The notes beneath the pieces were generated by a model, which searched no databases, was not told the origin of the DNA, and saw nothing but the letters and a program-made list of their open reading frames with translations. The position numbers and the translations under genes were made by a program. Positions 17,155-26,394 of a stretch of 64,000 nucleotides of DNA are shown one piece after another. Within the stretch, counting starts at the first letter, position 1. Every line of letters begins with the position of its first letter. Source of the stretch: Thermococcus guaymasensis DSM 11113 (GTDB lineage Archaea; Methanobacteriota_B; Thermococci; Thermococcales; Thermococcaceae); NCBI RefSeq assembly GCF_000816105.1, contig NZ_CP007140.1, positions 1,204,388 to 1,268,387 of the forward strand, given 5' to 3'.

Positions 17155-17684
17155 CCGAAGATCACCTTCAGGAACTTTTCAAAGGGGGCGGTTATGTTAG
17201 AGGAAGCCTTTTCGACGTGTTCTTCATCGCTTTCTGCACGGAAAACCTCATCCGGAACCCAAATCCAGTGTATAAAGTAGTTCTCTCCGTCTACGTCGAG
17301 GGTTATTGTTCCCGGTGTGAGTGTTATAGAATTGGCAAGGGCGAGTTTTCCGGGGTTGGTCTTCAGAGCGGTCTTGCAGTGTACTATCCCAGGCCTTATC
17401 GGCCTCTTGGGATGGAGAACCCTGTAAGCAACGTCGAGGTTTGCCATAATCATTGCCCAGAGGAAGTAGGGTATGTAGGCTATCGCATATACTATCCGCT
17501 TGGGGTGGAGATTCGCCAGACCTCTAGTTGTGAATACTGGGTACGTGAACGCCGCTATCACCAGCGAAAGGATCAACCCCATTCCGAGCTCCTGAGGGTC
17601 TGTGCTTGCCGTTAGGAGCAGCCATATCAAGAACAGGACGATCACTGTGTACAGGTACCTGCTTATTTTGCCTGCTTCTTCCAT
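17151..17684 (-). CDS. mbxA: MBS subunit MbxA (MrpE-like), first gene of the operon
   Basis: 177 residues, MrpE family: two or three N-terminal helices, then NLDVAYRVLHPKRPIRPGIV and LANSITLTPGTITLDVDGENYFIHWI, the conserved cytoplasmic domain. As the first of 13 genes in the order A-B-C-D-F-G-H-H'-M-J-K-L-N it fixes the operon as Mbx/MBS. GGAGGGTTGA precedes ATG 17684. The promoter and SurR-type sites lie at 17728-17787. Confidence 0.92.
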   Translation of the reverse strand: MEEAGKISRYLYTVIVLFLIWLLLTASTDPQELGMGLILSLVIAAFTYPVFTTRGLANLHPKRIVYAIAYIPYFLWAMIMANLDVAYRVLHPKRPIRPGIVHCKTALKTNPGKLALANSITLTPGTITLDVDGENYFIHWIWVPDEVFRAESDEEHVEKASSNITAPFEKFLKVIFG

Positions 17685-17727
17685 ATATCAACCCTCCATT
17701 TAGAGACTGTAAGGTTGGCTACTAATC

Positions 17728-17787
17728 GTTGAAAACTATTGCTTATAAACGTTGCTTGTTAAGAACCCAGGTTTAAAACTTTTGGTT
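17728..17787. promoter_or_regulatory. Cluster of SurR-type GTTn3AAC sites at the mbx promoter
   Basis: Three palindromes of the form GTTn3AAC: 17728-17736 (GTTGAAAAC, between the TATA box and the expected transcription start), 17758-17766 (GTTAAGAAC) and 17771-17779 (GTTTAAAAC). The last continues as TTTTG-GTT to 17787, which is the full GTTn3AACn5GTT consensus known for SurR, the Thermococcales redox and sulfur regulator. In Pyrococcus furiosus SurR represses the mbx operon when sulfur is absent; a site over the initiation region fits repression. Confidence 0.7.
17741..17750 (-). promoter_or_regulatory. TATA box of the mbx (MBS) operon
   Basis: On the minus strand GTTTATAAGC lies about 60 bases before ATG 17684. 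A start of transcription near 17718 and a leader of about 35 bases are expected. It is flanked on both sides by GTTn3AAC palindromes. Confidence 0.6.
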
Positions 17788-17796
17788 AAAATAGGG

Positions 17797-17970
17797 GCAT
17801 CAGATTTGTCCTTTGATGCTAAGAAGGGTTCTCTGAGGCTCACTGTATTTTGGGAGCAATGAATTCTTAGATTACCTCGTAAAGATTTAGGTGAAGTTAT
17901 AGGCATTTTTTGTTAAACCACAACACTGTATCGGCATTAGAATTGAAATTGACAAAGAATGATAGAAAAA
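17797..17970. other. Gene-free remainder of the mbx upstream region
   Basis: AT-rich sequence between the promoter cluster and the ACT-domain gene. I see one small inverted repeat (17797-17802 with 17814-17819) and no plausible coding sequence or RNA gene. Confidence 0.4.
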
Positions 17971-18471
17971 TCAGTAAATCGAAATCCTCTTGACGCCCTC
18001 AAGCTTGGATAGTTCATTTATCAGGTCGCCCGGGATTGGCTTCTCTGTAATTATGGTTAGGGTTGCCTCAGGGTAAAGCTCAGGATCCTCCGCAACAACC
18101 TGGACGATGTTTATCCCCCTGTCGGCGATCTTCTGGGCTACCTTTGCGAGGATGCCTACCGCCCTTGGTTCGGGCTCGATCTCGATGACGCCATAGCCAA
18201 CGTGCCTTCCGACGTACTTCATGTGGACGGTCGGCTCAAGGTTGGTGTATACTTCTCTGAGCTCTGGTACCTTGAGTATCATGGTGACGGTCTCTTTGAC
18301 GACCCTTCTGTCCACGTCGAGAGCTTTTGCGATCTTGGTGTAAGGTACCTCTATGTCTCCTGCCTTTATCTTGAGGTCATCCGAAACGCGGAGGCCATAC
18401 TTGAGGAGTGTCTTTGCTATAATCTTTCTCACGGGGTATTCGTCGAAGTAGTGTTCAAGTTTTCCCCACAT
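17971..18471 (-). CDS. HTH-ACT domain regulator of amino acid metabolism (predicted)
   Basis: 166 residues. The N-terminal half (to about 80) looks like a winged-helix domain (VPYTKIAKALDVDRRVVKETVTMIL). The C-terminal half is an ACT domain (GYGVIEIEPEPRAVGILAKVAQKIADRGINIVQVVAEDP), a fold that binds amino acids. This architecture is annotated in archaea as a predicted regulator of amino acid metabolism; the ligand and targets are unknown. GGTGATGG precedes ATG 18471. Confidence 0.8.
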   Translation of the reverse strand: MWGKLEHYFDEYPVRKIIAKTLLKYGLRVSDDLKIKAGDIEVPYTKIAKALDVDRRVVKETVTMILKVPELREVYTNLEPTVHMKYVGRHVGYGVIEIEPEPRAVGILAKVAQKIADRGINIVQVVAEDPELYPEATLTIITEKPIPGDLINELSKLEGVKRISIY

Positions 18472-18660
18472 AATCCCATCACCCATAGTAGTTCATCAAT
18501 ACTCTTTTTGCATCATTGATATTAAAATGTTTCCATGCCTGCATGATATCAACAGACCTTGCTTTAAAAACTTTTGGGCATTGAAGTCCTTGAAGGCCCG
18601 TTAATGCCGGATGTTTTATCCATCGTCGGATTTTTAAGAACGACCTCAAACCCCCGGAAC

Positions 18661-19920
18661 ATGATTGAGGTTCGCCTCCCCCACGTCGTCTTTGAAGACA
18701 CCGGCGAGAACATTAGGTTGATCTGGCGAGAGAGCCTTTATGCTGACTTCCCCAAGAAAGAGCTTGAGAGGGTTATAAGGAAGAAATACCGCGTGGAGCC
18801 CGAGATAACGGCACGTGATGGGGCTCTTGTTATTGACACTGATTATAAAAAAATTGAAAATTTCATAGCGGTCTACATCCAGAACAACCTCGGTGCCTTG
18901 CTGAGAAATCGCTACACGAAGAGAAAGGTTCTTTACATCCATGAGGGGCTTGACGTCCCGCTCCTCGGCTACAACGCTTTCGGGCTGATCGACAGAGGTA
19001 CCAACCTAATCCAAGTTCGCGGTGTCAGTGGGTGCAACCTGAGCTGCATCTTCTGCTCCGTTGACGAGGGACCGTATTCAAGGACGAGAAAGCTTGACTA
19101 CGTGGTTGATGTTGATTACCTGATGAAGTGGTTTGACGAAGTCGCCCGGATAAAGGGAAAAGGGCTTGAGGCTCACCTCGACGGCCAGGGTGAGCCGCTT
19201 ATATACCCCTTCAGGGTTGAGCTTGTTCAGGCTCTCAGGGAACATCCTAACGTCTCGGTCATCTCGATGCAGAGCAACGGGACTCTTCTCAACGACAAAC
19301 TCGTCGAGGAGCTGGCGGAGGCTGGCCTCGACAGGGTAAACCTCTCAATTCATTCCCTCGACCCAGAAAAGGCCAAGATGCTCATGGGGATGAAGAGCTA
19401 CGACCTTGATCACGTCCTTGAGATGGCAGAAGCTCTGGTAAACGCCGGCATTGATGTCCTTATTGCACCTGTGATAATATTTGGGATAAACGACAATGAG
19501 GCCGAGGCCTTCATAGAGTTCGCGAGAAAAATCGGGGCTGGAAAGCGCTGGCCGGCCCTCGGCTTCCAGAATTACGTCCCATACAAGTTCGGGAGGAACC
19601 CGGTCATAGCGAAGCCCGTTCCTTTTAAGGAGTTCTACGCCTGGCTGAGAAAGCTTGAGGAGAAGACGGGAATGAAGCCTCTCGTTCTGAAACCGAGTCA
19701 CTTCGGCATGGAGAAGCGGGAATTCATACCGCTCGCCTTCCGGCCGGGAGAGATAGTTAAGGCCGAAGTTATCCTTCCCGGCAGGATTGAGGGAGAAATG
19801 CTTGCAAAGGCCAGAAACAGGCTCATCGAGGTCGTTGGCACCAATGCGCAGGTTGGAGACAGAATAAAAGTGAGGATAGTCAGGACGAGGCACGGAATTT
19901 ACATTGGGGCCCCTATTTAG
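18661..19920 (+). CDS. Radical SAM protein with C-terminal TRAM domain
   Basis: 419 residues. A radical-SAM cluster motif CNLSCIFC (C-x3-C-x2-C) at about residue 125, then a TIM-barrel core (HLDGQGEPLIYP, MQSNGTLL, NLSIHSLDPEKAKML). The last 65 residues form a TRAM-like beta domain (EVVGTNAQVGDRIKVRIVRTRHGIYIGAPI), which often binds RNA. A tRNA or rRNA modification role is an inference. ATG 18661 is preferred: a TATA-like TTTTTAAG lies about 27 bases upstream with no SD site, so the message may be leaderless. Its stop overlaps the next, convergent gene by four bases. Confidence 0.8.
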   Translation: MIEVRLPHVVFEDTGENIRLIWRESLYADFPKKELERVIRKKYRVEPEITARDGALVIDTDYKKIENFIAVYIQNNLGALLRNRYTKRKVLYIHEGLDVPLLGYNAFGLIDRGTNLIQVRGVSGCNLSCIFCSVDEGPYSRTRKLDYVVDVDYLMKWFDEVARIKGKGLEAHLDGQGEPLIYPFRVELVQALREHPNVSVISMQSNGTLLNDKLVEELAEAGLDRVNLSIHSLDPEKAKMLMGMKSYDLDHVLEMAEALVNAGIDVLIAPVIIFGINDNEAEAFIEFARKIGAGKRWPALGFQNYVPYKFGRNPVIAKPVPFKEFYAWLRKLEEKTGMKPLVLKPSHFGMEKREFIPLAFRPGEIVKAEVILPGRIEGEMLAKARNRLIEVVGTNAQVGDRIKVRIVRTRHGIYIGAPI

Positions 19921-20090
19921 TGGCTGACTCTCTTTTCAATGAAGGGCATCAGCAGTGCGAGCACTATGAAGATTATTATGCTCCAGCCGCCTGCATCATC
20001 TGTGTACCCGGGTTCCTTCCATGCAGTGGCCAACGTGACAACGGCTGCCAAGACGGTATATAGGATAAGCACTAGCTCGCTATACTTCAC
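19917..20090 (-). CDS. Small two-helix membrane protein, unknown function
   Basis: About 57 residues with two membrane helices (LVLILYTVLAAVVTLATA and WSIIIFIVLALLMPFI) and a short polar loop GYTDDAGG. I do not recognise a family. GTG 20090 has GGTGAT exactly four bases upstream, the pattern seen at many starts here; ATG 20096 is the alternative. Convergent with the radical SAM gene; the two stops share TTAG. Confidence 0.6.
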   Translation of the reverse strand: MKYSELVLILYTVLAAVVTLATAWKEPGYTDDAGGWSIIIFIVLALLMPFIEKRVSH

Positions 20091-20173
20091 GTTCATCACC
20101 TTTACTCTAACTTTAGAGAAACTTTGATTTAAAAGTTTTTGATGTTTTTAAATTCCTCAATTTTCCTCAATTT

Positions 20174-23016
<2,843 letters not shown>

Positions 23017-23061
23017 GGGCTGTTTCGTAAAATATCTTGTAGGGTGGTTTTCAGTGATGTG

Positions 23062-23106
23062 GCAGTCCCCGGTATGTGGGGGTTTTTAAGCCCGAATGGG
23101 GACTGC
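23062..23106. repeat. Inverted repeat with 9-bp arms around a TATA-like core
   Basis: GCAGTCCCC (23062-23070) and GGGGACTGC (23098-23106) are perfect inverted arms around 27 bases that contain GTTTTTAAGCCC. TTTCAG before the left arm can pair with CTGAAA after the right arm if about eight bases bulge out. It could be a structured RNA, a protein-binding site or a relic of a mobile element; nothing decides between these. Confidence 0.45.
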
Positions 23107-23266
23107 TGAAAGTCCTGAAGATGTGGGGAGTTTCCGTTCCTCCCGAAAGCCCTCCAATGAAGACGGGAGGAGGGAAGGCCAGCCGTATCGACGCTTACGA
23201 ACCTTACGCAAATTACGGCTAACCAGAACGGTTATTTCCTCTTTCTCTCCTACACTACAGCGAGCT

Positions 23267-23310
23267 AAGTATCGCCCCCGATACTAAGTATCGGTACCGG
23301 TACTTAAAGG
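23267..23310. promoter_or_regulatory. Clustered inverted repeats (AAGTATCG/CGATACT), putative operator
   Basis: TAAGTATCG occurs twice, at 23267-23275 and 23286-23294. Each copy faces an inverted partner: CGATACT at 23280-23286 and CCGGTACTT at 23298-23306 (one mismatch). Four half-sites in 44 bases look like a protein-binding array. The nearest downstream gene (23420) is antitoxin-like, and antitoxins often bind their own promoter; that link is inference. Confidence 0.5.
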
Positions 23311-23419
23311 TTCCCAAAACGATGCATGCAGATTATAATAATTTCGGTGCATCATTTGGTTGAGCGAATCGAAGGGAAAATTAAAATATCATGCCGAAAG
23401 AATTCAAAGTGGTGAGGAC

Positions 23420-23641
23420 ATGGAGCGGGTAAGCGATGCCAACGTGCGTTACGTTATGGAAGAGCTTGAGCGTTTAAAGGTGGAAATCCAGCGTCTTGAG
23501 GCTATGCTGGTTCCCATTGTAAGGGGCGAACTCTCCAAGGAAGAACTTGGGGAGATAGAGAGGGAGGCAAGGGATTTCAAGGAAGAGGACTGGATTGACA
23601 CGGACGAGCTTAAGCGGATTCTGTGCGGTTTTACACTGTAG
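23420..23641 (+). CDS. Small antitoxin-like coiled-coil protein, apparently orphan
   Basis: 73 residues: a coiled-coil helix (VMEELERLKVEIQRLEAMLVP), then an acidic EELGEIEREARDFKEEDWIDTDELKRIL tail. This shape, with a DELKRIL-like C-terminal helix, resembles the toxin-neutralising part of archaeal antitoxins. No toxin follows: the next gene is aRF1 on the opposite strand. GGTGAGGAC precedes ATG 23420. The upstream inverted-repeat cluster may be its operator. Assignment is tentative. Confidence 0.55.
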   Translation: MERVSDANVRYVMEELERLKVEIQRLEAMLVPIVRGELSKEELGEIEREARDFKEEDWIDTDELKRILCGFTL

Positions 23642-23682
23642 GATTAAGAAAAGAGAAGATGCATAAAAATCATACAAATAGC

Positions 23683-24930
23683 TCAGTGAATCTTGTACCT
23701 CAGAAACGCTCCAAGCCCGCCAAAGGCCTTGTAGAACTGCTGGCCCTCTTCTGTATCGAGGGAAATGATTTCAACGTTCGAGCCAGCCTCTTCCGCCATC
23801 TTGATGAGCTCCTCGGCAACATCCCACTTCTCGAAGGTTATGTTTTGACTTCCACATTTGGGGCAGTGGGTCAGCTTTTTCTTATAAACGTGGAACTCCC
23901 CCTCACTCATTGTCTTCTCCTCGCTCCAGCCGCAGTTGTTGCACTTGGCCCTGACGCGAACCTTGTCGTAGCCCTCGCTGATGAGGAGGGTGTCAACGGC
24001 CCCAAGCTCAAGGGCCTGACGGACTTCCTTCTCACCGTAGGTTATCATCCCCGTGTCCTTGACGAGGTGCCTGAAAAAGTCCTGTATGAGCTTCCTCTCC
24101 TTCACCGCCTCGTGGTCCCTGAGGATGTCGCTGGCCTTTTCGACGAGCTCCCTCAGACCGTACTCGCCGTGGTAGCTTATGTCAACGACGCCTATTACCT
24201 TCTTCCTCAGCTCGTGGTGGAGGTAATCACCTTCGACGAACTCCTCCTTGGTAGGCCCGGGACCGCCGATGATGATACCCCTCAGCTCGCCCTTCTCAAG
24301 GAGCGGGAGAAAGGCCTTGTTGGCGTGCTCGCCGATGCGCTTCATGAACTCGTGCGTTTCCTGCTCGCGAATCCTCTCGTAACGCCTCGCCGACTGACCT
24401 CCGGCGCGGGTCTTTCCGGGGACGTTTGAGGTCAGCTCTTCTATGACCTCTATCCTCTTGCCCCTCAGGAGGCCTATAGTCGCCTCGTTCTTCTCGACGG
24501 TTATGAGGCCGTAGGCGTCCTTAACGCGGAGCATCTCCTCGAGCGGTTCGGTAACGAAGGTCTGGTCACATCGATAAAGGCGGACCTTGAGCGGTTCCGG
24601 CGGGACTATGGCCCAGAGCCTTATGTCGCTGACCCCCTCCTGCTCGCTGACGTTGCCGACGAACAAAGCGAGGCCGTTCTCCGGGGTCTTTCGATAGAGC
24701 TTGAGGTGCTGCATTGCCCTTTCGAGGGCACCGAGAACGTTCTTTCGGGTGGATTTGCTCTTGATGTTCTGAGCCGTTCCGTACTCCTCTCGCAACTGCT
24801 GCATGACCTTGTTTATGTCATATCCCGCCGGGATGTAAAGGCTTACAAGCTCGGTTGCGCGGCCTCGATAGCTTTTGAGTTCTTCAACCTTCTTTTTGAG
24901 CTCGTACATTTCCGCGGACTTATGAGACAT
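23683..24930 (-). CDS. prf1: Peptide chain release factor aRF1
   Basis: 415 residues, the normal length for aRF1, which reads all three stop codons and triggers release of the nascent chain. Stop-codon recognition loop NIKS at residues 55-58 and the catalytic GGQ ([10 protein letters not shown]) near 180. The C-terminal domain holds a Zn-ribbon-like CNNCGW...CPKCGS. GGTGAT lies four bases before ATG 24930. It acts with aEF1-alpha in archaea. Confidence 0.96.
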   Translation of the reverse strand: MSHKSAEMYELKKKVEELKSYRGRATELVSLYIPAGYDINKVMQQLREEYGTAQNIKSKSTRKNVLGALERAMQHLKLYRKTPENGLALFVGNVSEQEGVSDIRLWAIVPPEPLKVRLYRCDQTFVTEPLEEMLRVKDAYGLITVEKNEATIGLLRGKRIEVIEELTSNVPGKTRAGGQSARRYERIREQETHEFMKRIGEHANKAFLPLLEKGELRGIIIGGPGPTKEEFVEGDYLHHELRKKVIGVVDISYHGEYGLRELVEKASDILRDHEAVKERKLIQDFFRHLVKDTGMITYGEKEVRQALELGAVDTLLISEGYDKVRVRAKCNNCGWSEEKTMSEGEFHVYKKKLTHCPKCGSQNITFEKWDVAEELIKMAEEAGSNVEIISLDTEEGQQFYKAFGGLGAFLRYKIH

Positions 24931-25002
24931 GAGCATCACCTCTTTCCCTTATATTTTCTCGCCGAAGGGCATAGAAAAGGGAAATTTATAAAGGTTTGGA
25001 GG

Positions 25003-26196
25003 TTACTTTGCAGTCGCTACAATCTTGATTATGTCGTTAAACTGCAGTTCATAATCCTCTCCGACGCGTTTCTTTGTCCTGGCGTTCACAGCGTAGAGGA
25101 ACGTCCTCCCGAGGTCGGTGTGGACCTTATAGGCCAAATCCCTCGGCGTTGAGCCCTTCGGGAGAAGGTAGACGTGCGGCAGGACGTTGCCGAACTGGTC
25201 TGTGAGCTTGTTCTCGTCCTGAACCGGGTAAACTGGAATGAGGTTGAGCAACTCGAAGACTGCCCTGTTTATGACCTCCTGAACGCCGGTCGAGCCGAAG
25301 CGGTCGAGAACCTTCTCCTTAATCAGCTGAAGGGCCTTCTCCTGCTTGGGGTTCATCTTCTTGAGGATTTTGAAGTCACTTGAGCCGGGGATGTACTCGA
25401 TGAAACCTGCTTTGGCTGCCTTCCTGAGGGTCAGCTCGGCGACCGCCGATGTGGGAACGACGATGTAGCCCCTCTTCTTTCCTTCCTCGATGAGCCTCTT
25501 TATCTGCTCGTCGCTCGCCGCGTCAGCCTTGTTGGCGGCTATTATTATCGGCTTGTTAATCTTCCTCAGCTCGCGGACGAAGGCGAGCAAATCCTCGTCG
25601 CTCCATTTAGTCGGGTCGCCGGGGAGGCTTACCTTGTGGATAGCTTCCCAGACGTCCCCCTCGGTTACGCCGATTCCCGAGAGGTGGTCTGCTATGGCCT
25701 GCTCTAATTTCATGTGCTGGAGCTTTATCCTTTTCGCGAACTTCTCCCAGCCCTTCTTGAGTATCCCGTAAATCCAGTAGTCTATCTCCCTCTCAAGGAA
25801 CTCGATGTCCTCAACTGGGTCGTGGTAGTCGGTAGGTTGTCCTTCAGCGTCTGTCTTGCCGGTCGCGTCGATGACGTGGATTAAAGCAGAAGCCATTCTC
25901 AGGTCGTCGAGGAACTTGTTGCCCAGACCGCGCCCCTCGTGTGCTCCAGGGACGAGACCGGCAACGTCTATCATCTTTATTGGAATCAGGGCCTTTCCAT
26001 CTTTGTACTCGTAGTTCTGGGGGTTCGGCTTACAGTTGAGCTCTTTGCAGGGGTGCTCGGCTATCGCGTAGGTGACCCCAACGTTCGCGTCTATCGTCGT
26101 GAACGGGTAGTTGGCTATGTCAACGTCAACGAGGGTGGCCGCTGAGAAGAAAGTCGACTTTCCAACGTTTGGCTTTCCGACGACACCTATCTCCAT
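25003..26196 (-). CDS. YchF/OLA1-type GTP-binding protein with TGS domain
   Basis: 397 residues. G1 motif GKPNVGKST at residues 7-15, switch region [13 protein letters not shown]3 [13 protein letters not shown]4 ANKAD. The C-terminal TGS domain follows ([19 protein letters not shown]...). Obg-family YchF proteins bind ribosomes and can hydrolyse ATP as well as GTP; the cellular role is translation-related. GGTGG lies five bases before ATG 26196. Confidence 0.9.
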   Translation of the reverse strand: MEIGVVGKPNVGKSTFFSAATLVDVDIANYPFTTIDANVGVTYAIAEHPCKELNCKPNPQNYEYKDGKALIPIKMIDVAGLVPGAHEGRGLGNKFLDDLRMASALIHVIDATGKTDAEGQPTDYHDPVEDIEFLEREIDYWIYGILKKGWEKFAKRIKLQHMKLEQAIADHLSGIGVTEGDVWEAIHKVSLPGDPTKWSDEDLLAFVRELRKINKPIIIAANKADAASDEQIKRLIEEGKKRGYIVVPTSAVAELTLRKAAKAGFIEYIPGSSDFKILKKMNPKQEKALQLIKEKVLDRFGSTGVQEVINRAVFELLNLIPVYPVQDENKLTDQFGNVLPHVYLLPKGSTPRDLAYKVHTDLGRTFLYAVNARTKKRVGEDYELQFNDIIKIVATAK

Positions 26197-26310
26197 TTCT
26201 CCCACCGGGCCAAATTGGAAGGAGGGTTTTAAGGGATTACGGTTCGGCCCTAACTTTCATGAATTCAGAAGAACGTTAATTTTATTTAGATCGACTCTGA
26301 ACTTTAGTCC

Positions 26311-26382
26311 GGCCATAACCGGCCATTAGGCAATAAAGTTAAAAGCACAAACGCCCTTAGAGATATCTGAACCCCTAAGGGG
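26311..26382 (+). promoter_or_regulatory. Upstream region of the PEGA surface protein gene with short repeats
   Basis: Contains a tandem CCGGCCAT repeat (about 26311-26328) and, directly before the ribosome-binding site, the palindrome CCCCTAAGGGG (26372-26382) that runs into GGGGAGGTGA. An AAAGTTAAAAG at about 26335-26345 may be a weak TATA box. The CCCC could pair with the GGGG of the ribosome-binding region and reduce access; this is inference. Confidence 0.35.
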
Positions 26383-26394
26383 AGGTGAAGTCCT

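Larger units (their letters stand above)
23017..23419. other. Gene-free region with a hairpin and an operator-like repeat cluster
   Basis: About 400 bases between argS and the small antitoxin-like gene. No convincing reading frame on either strand. It holds a 9-bp perfect inverted repeat (23062-23070 with 23098-23106), a set of AAGTATCG-type inverted repeats (23267-23310) and a TATA-like GATTATAATAAT near 23331. Confidence 0.5.

Noticed and set aside
7927-17684. Reading the cluster as the Mbh hydrogenase or a plain Mrp Na+/H+ antiporter
   Set aside because: The gene order with two antiporter-like subunits, the fused MbxF and the loss of one cysteine in each NiFe motif fit Mbx/MBS; NuoB/C/D/H/I-like subunits rule out a simple Mrp antiporter.
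23054-23108. Box C/D sRNA at the intergenic hairpin (GTGATGT...CTGA)
   Set aside because: There are no internal D' and C' boxes, and the proposed guide space is taken up by a strong stem, so it does not have guide RNA architecture.
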